Source: Ophiodon elongatus (Eukaryota; Chordata; Actinopteri; Perciformes; Hexagrammidae). Taken from it: a stretch of 64,000 nt of DNA. The stretch is taken from positions 199,501-263,500 of the forward strand of contig JACSYO010002063.1 in NCBI GenBank assembly GCA_016806645.1. Direction: 5' to 3'. A program made the translations under genes and the position numbers. Position 1 is the first letter of the stretch. Every line of letters starts with the position of its first letter. This document shows positions 1 through 20,500 of this stretch, piece by piece. The notes under the pieces were generated by a model. That model worked only from the letters and a program-made list of their open reading frames with translations. It did not search any database and was not told the origin of the DNA.

Positions 1-130
1 CGTAATCTCACCAGACAAAAAGAAAGGTGCGTATAAACGGACTGTGACCGAATAACATGCCCTTTATGAGTGCATATACATAAACCTAAAGAGCAACTCG
101 CTGAATTCAACTGCAATTTGTGTGCGTAAG

Positions 131-817
131 ATATGTCGATGTCCTTTGGCCGAACCATCCGTGTGGCCGAAAGCAGTCATATGAACGTCTACATTTTGCT
201 GGACACATCAGGAAGCATCAAAGAGCAGGACTTTGACTTATCCAGGCGTGCCACCATTGCTCTCATCAATAAGGTCTGTACCAAATGAGCTTACTTTACT
301 CGACAGTGAGTGAAAGACATCAACAAAAAATATGGATTTACATTTAATCACACGGTTTGTGTGCTTTGGCTTCATGTCGCCTTCATTTTCCTTGTAGTTG
401 GACAGCTATGAGGTGCAGCTGAAGTTCCACGTGTTGTCGTTTGCCAGCGAGGCGAAAGACATCATAGACATCAGAGACTTGGAGAGAAGTGGGAGCATCG
501 ACGACATCATATATAAACTGGAGAAGTTCAACTACCGTAGTAGGACTTGTCATAACTTCATTTCCTTACAGTATTCATTCCTGTAACAACCACAATTATT
601 AGGGATATTCTCAATATATGTAATTATTTATCAATTTTTGGAGAACTTAATCTTTTGCATCTGTTCATCTTGCAGGCCACGGGCGTAAGACGGGCACCAA
701 CCTCTACGCCGCCCTGTACCGGATCGGTGAGGTCATCAGCTTCTTGAAGCAAAACAGCGCCAGGAACCATTTTAATGACACTCAGAACATCATCATCATA
801 GAAACAGATGGTGAAGA

Positions 818-873
<56 letters not shown>

Positions 874-3848
874 GTGAAAAAGCATCTGTTGAGCATCTTC
901 AGCTCATGATTTACTTGATTGTTTTTTTGGAACACAAGAAGAGCCTCATCCTTCAGCGTGTTGTCGCCATTCATTCTCTCTTCACGTCTTCCCGTCTGCA
1001 GGTTACTCCAACACCGGCAAAAAGCCTGAGATTGCCCTGAACCAGATCCGAAGTCTGCTGGGCTACCGCAACACATCCTTCGATCACACAGATGAAAATA
1101 TGCTGGGTATCAAGATACAAAAAAAAAGAAGAAAAAATATTTAATTTAATGTTTTATTACACCTTATATACACACAGTATTTCCATTTGAGCTAGAAGAA
1201 AGACTTTCACTGATTGTAATCATAAATAAGTTTGTTTTTAAGTGTGTGTAATGTGCATGTGTACAGAATGTAAGTAGTTATTTGTTGCGTTTTCAGATGT
1301 CTATGTATTTGGTATTGGGGATCGAGTGAACAAAGAACAGCTGAACTCCTTAGCCTCAAAGAAACGCGGCGAGCTGCACTTCTTCGTGGTGGAAAACTTC
1401 GAGATACTGGGAAGGGTGTTCAACAACATCATCAGTGAGTAGGAGATTATTCTTGTGTGTGCGCTTTCTGATTTTTGTTGTCAATTTGTCAGCTGAAGAT
1501 TTCATTTTGAGAAAACTTCCGTTTTACATTAAGTATACCAACATTTTAGAGACCGAAGTATAACATTGAAAGAGTCACGTTCCATGACGCAGGTGACAAG
1601 AGTGTGACGATGTGTGGGGTGGCTCAGGAGCAAGAGGAGGATGCGACGACCCACACCAGACCATGGCACGTCACCGTGGAAACGACCTCAAAGGTCAGTC
1701 CCTTTCCATCTGTTTGACATTTCAGATTGGCTTTTTTTTTTTTTTTTTTTTTTTAAACACGTTCCTCCCTTACAGTCTACGCCGTGCGTTGGATCCATTG
1801 TGAGCCGGAACTGGGTGCTGACCGCCGCTCACTGCTTTGCCAGAGTGAGCACAGACGTCCCTCAGCAGCTGTACATACGTCACGGTCAGTACGGGGAAAT
1901 CTTTTGGGGATTCATGTGGGAGAAAAAAATAGCAAGAACTGTGGTAAAGTGGGCTGATGAAAAACTGCTTTCAAGTCAAGTCCAAAAAAAAAATTGTCCT
2001 GCAACAATTTTAGTTGCAGCAAAGCATAAAAACACGCAGCAAAGTATTAAACATACGATATAATCTGATATAATTGACAAACACATGCCCATGTGATGTA
2101 ATTTTGTTCAGCTGTGCACTTGTCCTGTTAATATTATGAATGACAATAAAGTTAATCTTGAATCATCATCGTCCCTAAGATGATGGATTCATCAACAACA
2201 GCGAGTGCTGTTTTTGTTCAGTAGCTTCATTTGATGATTTATTCCTGAATGCAGTTCTTGTTTATTCTAATGTTTGAATAAGTGTGTATAAAAATGCATC
2301 GTGTCGGATGTTTCAATTTCAACCACATTAAACTATCACAAGGGCACATTTCTAGCATAAGTCATCTTTTTAGGAATCAAAGCATAAATTATAAACCATA
2401 AAAGTGTCAGCTCAGCTCACTTGGCACAGTACTCTATTATAGATCACTTCCTTCTATTTACCATCACAAATGTTTTATGTCCTAACAAGCAGCTTGTCTG
2501 GTTCCCAGGTGGGGGCGTGGTGGTTTCCGCGAAGGTGTTCATTCACCCGGAGTACAACACCCGGGCGCTCGAGTCCCGGAACGTGTCGGAGTTCTACGAC
2601 TACGACGTCGCTCTGATTCGGGTGAACCAGAGCATCGAGCTCTCCTGGAAAGCCAGGTGAGAGAGTGCAGAAAAGGTGGAGCCTCCGTGGACACGCCTGC
2701 ACTCAGAGATAAACTCAAAAGGGAACTGATTTTTAAAGTAGAAGCGTACAAAAACAATCATTAGTTTTGAAATGAAAAGGGTGTGTCCGGTGTCTGAAAT
2801 TTCCACCATTTCTTATTTCTTATGAATGGGATAAATCTTATGCAACTATCATAAATGTGTCAGTGAGAGTGTGTGCACACCGTGTCATACAACAGACCTA
2901 TCTGCTTGCCGTGTACCGTACCAGCGGAGCGAGCCATGAAGAGAGTCAACTCCACCTGTCAGCAGCACAGTATGTGACCTTTTGACCTTTACACCTCGCA
3001 AAAACAAAAAAGGCATTTATATCATTAAGGTATACAAGGACTAGTTCCATATTCTCTCCGTAAACAAAGTGTTAATATCTAGAACTCAAGACTAAATGGA
3101 CGTGTGTATTCAGGGAAGGAACTGCTACCACACAAGGAGACGGCTGCCTCTTTCATCCATAAGAACGCCGAACGCAAGCACACACACATTCACACAGAGA
3201 GTCAGGTGAGTGACAGCCGGTGGGATGTTCAGACTGCGGGCTGCTCTCCAGCTCAGTAACGGGGAGGAAATACGTCGTCATAATGAAAGTGTAAGTAATT
3301 TGCCATCTGCAGAGGCCCAGCTGTGTGGAGAAGGCGAGGCAAACACTCAAAGAGCCCACCAATGTGACCTTGGATGAGTACGTACCCGACAGGTTCCTCT
3401 GTACTGGGGGATCCTCGGGATACCAGGATGCCATCACCTGTAAAGGTCTGGACTCTGCATTTACTGCATCAGTAAAACACAGTTTGACCAACAACGGACT
3501 CGCGTTAGTTACACGTTCGTCTCTTCTTGCACAGGCGACTCCGGCGGATCCCTGTTCCTGCAGAAGAGACAGCGCTACTTCCAGGTCAGCAAGGTTCCCA
3601 CTTATTAAAGCTTACTTTGTACGTCACTCAATCAGCGTGGACGTTTCTCCCGCTTTCATCCCCAGGTGGGAGTCGTGAGCTGGGGCACCACGAACCTATG
3701 CAACCCGCTCGACCGAGCTATGAGAAAGTACAGCAGCGTGAACCCGCCTCCCGATGCCCGGGACTTTCACATCGACCTGTTTGAGATAATGTCGTGGCTG
3801 AAGCAGCACCTCGGGGAGGACGTCCAGTTCCTGCCCGATGTCGACTGA
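131..3848 (+). CDS. cfb: Complement factor B / C2-like protein, 3' part of gene (vWA and serine protease domains)
   Basis: Serine protease of the complement C3/C5 convertase, secreted to plasma. Thirteen exons with consistent phases can be read: 131-273, 398-536, 676-810, 1002-1106, 1297-1434, 1593-1693, 1776-1884, 2509-2656, 2896-2969, 3114-3205, 3313-3445, 3535-3584 and 3666-3848. They give about 515 residues to the TGA at 3846. Seen: a vWA MIDAS motif DTSGS in the first exon, with further MIDAS parts TGTN and ETDG. A trypsin fold follows, with TAAHC (His), FYDYDVALI (Asp) and GDSGGS (Ser), so the triad is intact. The linker CLPCT and the tail DFHIDLF match factor B. The CCP/sushi repeats expected at the N-terminus lie outside the window to the left, so the entry is partial. 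Factor B and C2 cannot be firmly separated without those modules. A (CA)n tract follows the donor of exon 676-810, and a poly-T run sits in the intron before 1776. Confidence 0.9.
819..872. repeat. (AC)n microsatellite beside a cfb donor site
   Basis: About 27 AC dinucleotides, starting eight bases after the GT donor at 811 in the factor B-like gene. Open frames of His-Thr or Cys-Val read through it are artefacts. Confidence 0.97.
1732..1754 (+). repeat. Poly-T run in cfb intron
   Basis: A run of 23 T upstream of the acceptor of the exon that starts at 1776. It probably serves as, or extends, the polypyrimidine tract. Confidence 0.85.
1885..2508 (+). other. Intron of the cfb-like gene without further features
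   Basis: AT-rich intron between the catalytic-His exon and the catalytic-Asp exon. I see no gene, RNA or clear repeat in it. Confidence 0.7.
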
Positions 3849-4046
3849 GAACATCCAGAAGAAGAAGCAATGACGTCAACGCAGAATTCAACAGAGCTCG
3901 TGCGTGAATGTGGGAATAATCGTAGAAAAATAATATCACGTTTTTTTTCCCAAAGCTTTATTGTCAAAAGGAATACAGATGTTTTTTATAGCTGTGGTGC
4001 GGTAAAATCACTTGGAAGGGACGGGAGGTTCTTTTTCATACAAAAC

Positions 4047-4052
4047 ATTAAA
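4047..4052 (+). terminator. Candidate poly(A) signal ATTAAA for cfb
   Basis: ATTAAA about 200 bases after the factor B-like stop codon. No AATAAA was seen on the plus strand between 3849 and 4298. Confidence 0.45.
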
Positions 4053-4112
4053 AAAAAAGTAATTCTTGTTGTTTTCAGTGATTCTTTCTTAACTCAACAT
4101 GTATAACACGTG

Positions 4113-4118
4113 TTTATT
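4113..4118 (-). terminator. Candidate poly(A) signal AATAAA for pnkp
   Basis: TTTATT on the plus strand reads AATAAA on the pnkp strand, about 180 bases after the pnkp stop. A second one lies at 3957-3962. The convergent cfb and pnkp transcripts probably end within, or overlap across, this 450-base gap. Confidence 0.45.
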
Positions 4119-4298
4119 TTGAAGCATATTTAATGGAAATATACCTGTACATTCGTATGATTACATCGAGTCCACCAACTGAAACTAACTGACTAACTTG
4201 TTCTGTATTTTCTATCACTGTCGCTCGTTGGTGGGATCTCATTTCCTGTGTCAGTGATAATTTGAAAGTCAAACGGTGTTAGAAAGCCAGCTGTCCAA

Positions 4299-11892
<7,594 letters not shown>

Positions 11893-13059
11893 CTGCGCGC
11901 GAGCGGCTTTTTAATTTGAGCTTTATGGTGTCTTCGTGAACTATTTAATAAAAGTATGACACGAAACACAGAAACAATATACTTATCACACGAAGGCGCG
12001 TGTGTGTGTTACACGCATGCCACGTTGCTACTTTGGCCACAACTTCTTTGTATCTCAGTTGGTAAGTGCAGTGAATCGGATGGGGGTTTATTTTGGGGGT
12101 GCGCCCGCCGTCCATCAGGAAAATAGGCTCGTGTGGAAACGTAACGTCCTTGGAAGGTTCCGCTTATTGACTTCGAGTTTTCCGGGATTTCAAACGTTGC
12201 GCGTCGTCTTGTAATTCTTGCTAACTGTCAGAAAAAAACACGTTCCCCACGGTAAAGTAGACTTTATTTCATTTATTTCGTTTTTATTTTAATAGTAAAC
12301 ATGTCGTTTCTTCTACATTGTAAGGAGTTTCGGTTTTGAGTGTTGCGCAGAACAGTAACGTGAATCTCCCCACCAAGTGAGTCAGACACAAGTAAAAGAA
12401 GAAATACCAGATCGTCGTCTTTCCCTCTTATCATACTATTTAATTACATACACGTTTTAATGAATATACTGTAACATATTCTCTGCCTGGGTGACAACTG
12501 GCCAGTTTTTGTAACTACTCATGTAGGCTGGTTTGTTGTAGAAAACCTTTTTTCTTTAGAAGTGCACTTTGGTTTGTTTAATTTAGATGCGGCATAGAAA
12601 AGGTTTAATACATATTCCAGCAGAGCATAGAATATGGTATAGTTACGTTGTTTTTTTTTTTTACTTTTTATTCAAAATGTACATGTCGCATGTTTAAATG
12701 TGTTAATTGTCTAAAGAATTAGAATAGCCCCCCACAACACAGACACTAACATTTAAAGAGGGGATGTTGGTGTTTACAAAAACAAGATATATGATACTTT
12801 TGAACTATCATTAAAACACAGGTGGTCTTACTGGTTTATTTCACAGCCACTATTGTGTTGTGCTCTAAACGTCCACAAATGTTGACCGCCCGACAGGATG
12901 AGCAGGTATTTCAGGGTGTTGCATACTATCCATTGCCAGTGGCTTTAGTCACTGAAGACCTGCCTCCTTTGGTTGTTTTCCACTAACTACCCAATGCTGT
13001 TCTCACTCTCATTTCCCTCTTCTCTCCTGTCAGCTGGTGTCCTTGGTGGATCACCTGTC
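11893..13059. other. Intergenic region between pnkp and TCAF copy 1
   Basis: Divergent gene starts flank this stretch: pnkp runs leftward and the first TCAF-like gene rightward. Both promoters should lie here. I see no CpG-dense block or classical TATA for pnkp and no additional reading frame of note. Confidence 0.55.
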
Positions 13060-13360
13060 TGGAAAACTGTCTTATAATACAAGAAGAAAGACTGCTTGAC
13101 TTTCAGGTAAAAAAATAACTTTTTGCTTTTTGGTGTTTGGTTGTAATGAAAAACTATAAACCCTTGGTAGCAACTGAAATATGTTTGGTCACTGAACGAG
13201 CCATTAGCAGTAGAAAGAAAAAAAATTCCACAGGAACCAACTTACACAACATACATCTAGGTGCAAATGTTTAACTGCATTCACCTACGCAACTTACATC
13301 TGACTTTCCACTGCTCTGCAGCCTCTTCATCCGATCTTCAGAGCATCGATCCTTCTCACC
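13060..13360 (+). promoter_or_regulatory. 5' leader exon and intron of TCAF copy 1
   Basis: A leader segment ends with the donor CTTTCAG|GTAAAA at 13106/13107. It is followed by an intron and an acceptor at 13321, after which the leader runs to the ATG at 13361. The donor and its flanks match the same position before TCAF copy 2 (25803), which supports a non-coding first exon. TTATAAT near 13070 could be a weak TATA. The start site is not determined. Confidence 0.5.
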
Positions 13361-16300
13361 ATGTCCAACCAGCCCATGGGAAATCCCCATGAAGGGGCCT
13401 ATATGTCCATGATGAGAGGCTTTAGGGAGCTGGACCTCCGTGGCTCCTGTGTTCCCAGTGACCTGGTGCTGATTGGAGACCACGCCTTTCCTTTAGCAAT
13501 GAACAGCAAAGGCCAGGTCCTGATGGCAGCCTCTCTGTACGGCCGTGGGAGGATCGTGGTCCTGGGTCATGAGAGCTACCTGACCACCTTTCCTGCTCTG
13601 GTGGAGAACGCTCTGACCTGGCTGAGAGGAGATGGATCCAACAACCTGTCTGTGGGGGTCCACAAACAGGTCAAGAAAGCTGCTGATAATCTCAACAAAT
13701 CCAGTTTCCAAGTCACAGTTGTTGGGGCCTTTCGTGACAATCCGGGGGTCGGTGTGTACGTGACGGACGCCTACAGCGTTGGTGCAGACGCGAAGGACCT
13801 GGTGGCTTTTCTGAAAGCTGGAGGAGGAGTGCTGATCGCAGGGCAGGCGTGGAGCTGGGCTGCACAGCACCCTAAGGAGAACACACTGCTTCAGTTTGAA
13901 GGGAATAAGGTTTCTGGTGTGGCAGGAATCTACTTCTCTGACCATCAGGCTGAGAAAGAGTGCCTGCCTGTCTATCCACAGATCCCATCCTCCTGGATGG
14001 CCGTAGTGTGAGTGTATAATGTAGTTTTTATATGTATTTTTACATTTGGCCCTCCAGTTTACAATCGTAATATTAATATAGAACATATGTTTTGTATATA
14101 ATATCTAATAATTATATTATAATGTAATTACTTTTATAATAATATCATATTAACTGTTTGCCAGGATGTGTTTGTTTGTGGTGAAGATGCATACACCAGG
14201 TTAGATTCTGGCCATGTTTTTCCTGAATGTCAAATATCCAATAAAAACGTAAAAATTCCCCCAAAAAAACAAAACAAATAGAATATTTTAAAAAACAATT
14301 GTAAAATAAAAATATATATATTTGACTTTCATAGAGACACAAAATCAACCCATCAAAAAGTGTGATTATGAATAAAAAAAATCTTTAAAAAATTTGATTG
14401 ATAGACTTAATTAATAGACTCACCCACATAGTTGGCATCTATCTTTCTCTCTCCTCTTTCAAATACAGGATCGGAAAGGATTTTGAGGATGACTTGCTGT
14501 TCTTACTCCAGGGGATTTCAGAGTTTGACTTCAAAGGTGGAGTTCTAGCTTCTGAGGTTCTGGTCCACGGCCCGCTAGCCTTTCCCATCGGGACCACGGA
14601 CAGTGGACAGGCATTCCTGGCAGGAACCTACTATGGGCAGGGACGAGTCATTGTGGTCTCACATGAAGGGGTTCTGGGACGAGAGGTAGACTTTACATCA
14701 GACTCATAAGTCATAAGTCAAATAATAAGAATATGTTCATGGAGTATGACAGTAATTACGATTACTCTGCCTGTTTATTTTGTTACATATTAACTTGCTG
14801 TTGGATGTTTCTAGTGTGCTAAATAAGGAGATGTGTGCTGACCTTCCTTTCTTGTAATAACTTCCTTTATCACAGGGAGTGGCTCCATTTTTGAAAAATG
14901 CTCTTCATTGGCTGGATGAAGGTCGGCAGGGGGTTATTGGTGTCGCGCCAAATGCCCCCTTCAATGTTCTCAGCAAGTTAGGGATGCAGTGTGAGAAGAC
15001 AAACTTCAGAGAAGACCTGAGCGTATTTGTGTGCACGGCGTATAGCGATGATCATATGGAGGAAATCCAACAGTTTGTGGCAGAGGGAGGAGGCCTGCTG
15101 ATCGGTGGACACGCCTGGTACTGGTCACAGACTCACCCTGGGGAAAACGAAATAACAACTTTCCCAGGTATGATAGTGCACCACCAGAGTTGTATTACAC
15201 ACTGCCCAGTTCATCCCATGCTGATATAACGTAATGCATACATAGCAAAATGTTCATCTTGGGGTGATAATGTATTAGGCTCTGAATCATATCAGGTACA
15301 TCCCTACACAAGGTCTTCCACATTGTTGAGTGAGAAACACATTTTCAGTTGTAAACACAGCATGCAGTACAGGACGGTGCACAGGAATAAGTGATAAGAT
15401 AGATTCTAAAAATCTTATAAAATGGGAACTGAGAAACTCCCTTAAACTCCCTTACACATTTTCAGTCATAAACAGTAGTATAGTAGTAGAGAGAAGTTGA
15501 AACTCTGCTTAGTTTCTCACCTCTGCAGTCCCGGATTGTTGGTTTCGGAAAGTTACAGAAATTGTTGGCAGAGTATACTGGTGCCATAAACAGGCAACCA
15601 GCTGAATGACCACTGGAGTTGGTGGTTCAGTGGCTGCAAAAGAAAGGTGCCAAATGCAGGAGAGCAGGTGCTGCCTGGATATTTTCAGTGGTTTAATGGA
15701 AGAAGAGTCCATTTGCAGAGAAGTGCTGAGCAGCAGGAAGGTTGAAGCACTGAGCAATCGAAGAGAAACTGTTGAGTGCTTTGGGATTTGGGTGGCCCTG
15801 GCCCAGATAATATGAACCGTAAAGCCAAAAAGCCCACAGCAGCAGACCGACTACAGGAAGCCAGTGTTACCTGCTGCATAAAAGGGCTGCTGGAGTTTGT
15901 TGGGGATTGTCTCACCAATACCTTAAACAACACGCCTCCAACCAACGCAGCCCCATGAGCCGTTTTAACACAGGGCAGGTAGACACGAGCACTTGGCGAA
16001 GAAGGACGCTAGAGCACTGGGCAACTGTAAAGAAACAAGAGAGTAGTCTGCAAAAGGCCCAGGGACCTAGTGATTAAGAGAAGAAGTCATTCACTGGGAG
16101 TAGGACAAGCTCTCTGGCTGCTTAGCCAAAGGCATGGCTGTCTCAGACACAGACCAAACACAAGAAGCCTGGGTCGGGAAGCGAGACATTCTGGTGAATG
16201 CAAAGAGGGAATGAACAGTAAATATTGGCTGGTAGTGTACATATACAGCAGCCACACAAAGCAGGGTAGTTACTCATATGAAGTACAGCTGTTGAAGAAG

Positions 16301-17540
16301 TCTGACAGGCACTAAGGACATCATGAGTTTGAAATGACTAGACTTTAAAATACACAAAAGAAAATATCCAGAGACAGAAGACGTGTTTTGATGTCCACAA
16401 AGAGAACATATTTTACCATTGTTAGGCCATTTTGCTTTATATATTCAACAGACCTGCATACACTTACATCTAAACATTCTATTCACCCACCCAGTCCCAC
16501 CCTAAACCTAATAGTTTCAACAATGAGTTAATCAAATCGGGTTTGCTGGAATGTCTTTCAGGGAACAAAATCCTGAACGCAATGGGCTTGAGCTTGTTGA
16601 AGAATACCATCAACGTGGGTTCACACAAGGCCCCCGTGCCAAGCCAGGCCATCAAAGACTCCTACCACTTCCGCCACCTCCTGCACCGCTTCGCCAGTCA
16701 TGTATCTCACGGTGTGGAGCTCAACAAGCACGAGGAGAAGCACCTCAAGAGGCTGGGCACGGACTGCGTCACCTACTTGCACATGCAGGCTCACGACTGC
16801 CCCTCATATAAACAGGTGCTGTCCACCCTCACTGACATCGTGATGAAGTCGGGCATGCCTCAGGTGAGTTGGCCAAATAACATGAAAGCTTTATGAAATC
16901 GTTCCAGTCGAGCAGCACAAAGCTGACATCCACCCAGATGTGTTACAGCAGCATCTTTTGATTATTTTCTTTCAAGGTGTGTGACAGCTGTCCTGTGAAG
17001 AGTCCCAAAGAGCACCTACTCCTCAGTGTGGGGTCAGAGGTGTATAAGGTTTGCCCAAATCCTGATGCCCTCCTGCCCTACCTCATCAAGGACAACCCCT
17101 TGATGCCAGTCGTCTACAACCACAAAATCAAGATCGACGTCAACACAATAGGTTAGACCTCGTTGTTGTGGACAAATATGCAAACTGTTTATGAGCTACA
17201 ACTTACATGCAGCACACTTGTGATACTCTTCTTTTTTTTTTTCATTTAAATAATTTGTGTGCACGACTGAATTCAATATGTTGGAGTTGCAGGAACAGCG
17301 GGATTAACAAAGCCAGCAAAATGTATTCCACACTCAAAGCCAAAACAATCCTCAAACACTGACATCATATCCCCTCTAACCACAACATGGCACTGCGTTG
17401 CCATGGTTACACTACTTCTCTTAAAGGGAACATGTCACACTTACCTTGAGCAGCATCAGAGTAATATCCCCATGATTCCTGCAGCCTAACAGTGCGTGTT
17501 TACCACGCACTTCACCACAAGTCCTGTTGAATTATGTGTG

Positions 17541-17576
<36 letters not shown>

Positions 17577-20500
17577 TCAGCGGGATTGGAGTGGATCAGT
17601 ACAGGGCTCTACCTCTCACCTGGTATGAAGACCTACATTGCCATGCCAGCAGAGATTGTCAACAAAGACTGGAAGGTGCTGTACACAAATTAAGTTTATT
17701 GTGTACGTGTTAATGTTGTGCCCCCAGTGGAGGTCCAGCCCAGTCCTTGCATGCCCCTGTCCCTGTGCAGTGTGCAAAATACCCAGTGGCAATCGTGGGG
17801 GGGTCCCGTCTCTCGGACACACATGCACACGCTCGAACCCGACACGCGGACCTTGGCTCGGCTTCTTCTGGTTGCCGTCCTGGTATCCAAGAAGAGGAGA
17901 GACAATGTCCTGCTTTAATCCAGGTTCTCACGAAAGGCGCAGGATCAAATTGTCCAAAGGGGGTCAGTTTAGGTCCACTCTGCCTGGCTGTCATTTACGG
18001 CGGGAAATTGTCTCTCGCGCTCACTATTCATGTTTGTGATTAAGTTTTGCAGTCATTAATAAGCTTTTAAAAGAGATTTTAGTGACAAATAATTGTTTTA
18101 GGATTTTAGAGACCCTCTGTAATTTTGCTAATGAGGCTTGCAGGGAGTCTGAAGTGTCAATCAAGGGGTCTCGGGGGGGGGTCAGAGGCAGCAGGCCCCA
18201 CCCCCAACGTCTAACATAACCTGACCTCCATGGCATTGCATCCATTTATTTATACTACAAACTACACTTAACAATCAGTAACACACATTCTTCCTCAGAT
18301 CCAGATAAGCTGTCAAACAGACTACCTGAAGGACGACAATTTGAAGAGAGCGCCGTGTGTTCACGAGCGATTTCCTGTTACCTCAGAGATGATGCAGGTG
18401 TGGAACCTGTGGGGGGGACTCATCTACCTGGTGGCTCCACCCAATACAAAGGTGGAGGGGGTAGAGGCCACAGTGCAGATGGCTGTACCTGCGCCTTACT
18501 ATAAATCCGGTGAGTCTGTGGTGGGTTACACACTGGTATTGGTCTGCCGATGGGTTCATCCCCATGGGGGTAAATGGCAGATGTGTAGGGATAATGGTCA
18601 TTAACGCTGGGACAATTCAAGTGAATTAACTTCAGTTTACCACGTGTCCATTAAAATGTATGAAAGGATACCTCAAACTAAAATGTACAATATAATTGTG
18701 TGTAATGATTAATTTCTCGGTTTTCAAATACGTCCATCCCTTTCTTCTCTTCAGGCGTGACCACACTTGCTGAATGGTCGTTGTTGCGCACATCTCCCTC
18801 ACCCTGGGCGGAGTTGGAGTTTGACAACATCATCCTCACTGTGCCGTCAGAGGTTGTTCGGAGCCTGGATCGCCCTGACGAGTTGGCGACCCTTTGGGAT
18901 GAGATGATGAGGGCCATCGCTGACCTGGCTGCCAAACCACACAAATTTCCTCGCAAAGAACGCTTTGTAGCGGATGTGCAGATTTCCCATGGTTAGTTGT
19001 ATTTTTCTGTTTTTTTTTCTTTGAAAGATGAAGCCCATCCCAACTCACGCTGGGTGAGAAGCACGTTACACCATGGACAGACCACCAGTCTATCACAGAA
19101 CTAAGAGAAATAGACACATACCATTAAAATTCACACTTACAGGGAGCCTCAGTGTCCAAAAACGGCTCCGTGCCAACTGTTGTGAATACTGTATACAGTA
19201 TCATGAAAATCTATTACCAGGACTCTTAGGGACACGAGATGACATTGGATGGATACTGCATCATGACAATGTCTCTGGTTCAAAAGGAGTTTTATAACAA
19301 CACATGCTAATATGAGGCTTTGCTCTGATTGCATGCAGTTGCACTACAATATACTGTATATTTCTATTCTATTAATTTGTAAAGCCCAATATCATAAAAT
19401 CACAAATTTGCCTCAGAGGGCTCTACAATCTGTACTGCATACAGCATTCTCTGTCCTTGGACCTTCGATTCGGAAAAAGGAAAAAGTCCTTCAAAAGAAA
19501 GGCTTCAACGGGAGAAAGGAAAGAGGAGGGACCCCCTCCCGGGATGGACAAAAGGACCCTAGATGTCATGTGTTCTGAATGAACAAGATAGTAACATTAC
19601 AACATAGTCAATAAAAGGACAGATATGAAATATATAATGAGAGTAGTAATACACAGTACTACAATATTTCTCTACCATAGATATGGAGCCCTAAAGATCC
19701 GTTGCTATGACGCTGTTTGTTTTTCTGATTTTTTTCTCCGTCCAGGTTGGATGCATGCTGGTTATCCCATCATGGCAAACAAGGCCTCAGCAGCAGATCT
19801 GGTCAGCGTTAAACATATTAGGGGTAAAAACCTGTGGGGGCCCATCCATGAACTGGGACACAACCAACAGAGAGGCTGCTGGGAGTTCCCACCAAACACC
19901 ACAGAGGGCACATGCAACCTGTGGTCAGTGTATGTGCATGAGGAGGTGCTGGGGATCAACAGGGCAAAGGTGGAGTTAATTAGTTTTATTTGTTTGATCA
20001 AACAACATGTATTGTGACATGTTTTTATACCAATAGATGTCACAAAAGATTGTTGAGAAAAGTGTTTGGCTTTTCATTTGGATTGCATTGTTTAACAATC
20101 ATATAATTTCATCTTGCTCAACGCAGGCTCATCCAAATATGAGTTTAGCACATCGAAAAAAACGAACAGAGGACTATGTGAAGGAGGGCAGGAAACGCAG
20201 CAGCTGGGAAATGTGGGTGGCCCTGGAGACATACTTGCAGGTGAGAGACAAAAATATGTCACACAGGAGTCAGTCAACACAAATGCACCCCTTCAAATAA
20301 AAAAAAAAATTCAAAATTCAAAATACAGCCACAAGCTGCAATTCTGGGTTCAAACCTTTTATTTGTCAAATCTTAATGTAATTTGTAAAACGGTACTTTA
20401 GTGCTTTTTTTTGTCCAATTATAGGATGTATATCAAATTTGGTGTTGATACAGTCAAAAAGCAGAAAATAGAGCAAGAATCTATCATGATGGATTTTTAT

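Noticed and set aside
744..1076. Open frames rich in His-Thr or Cys-Val around 820-872
   Set aside because: They are translations of an (AC)n microsatellite inside a cfb intron. The same applies at 5729-6218, 7215-7427, 42796-43030, 55130-55514 and 61847-62564.
13493..14086. Minus-strand open frame of 197 codons, with shorter versions at 26230-26607 and 41041-41418
   Set aside because: It is the mirror of the conserved TCAF exon 1. Its recurrence in three copies follows from exon conservation, and it has no domain, promoter or splice evidence.
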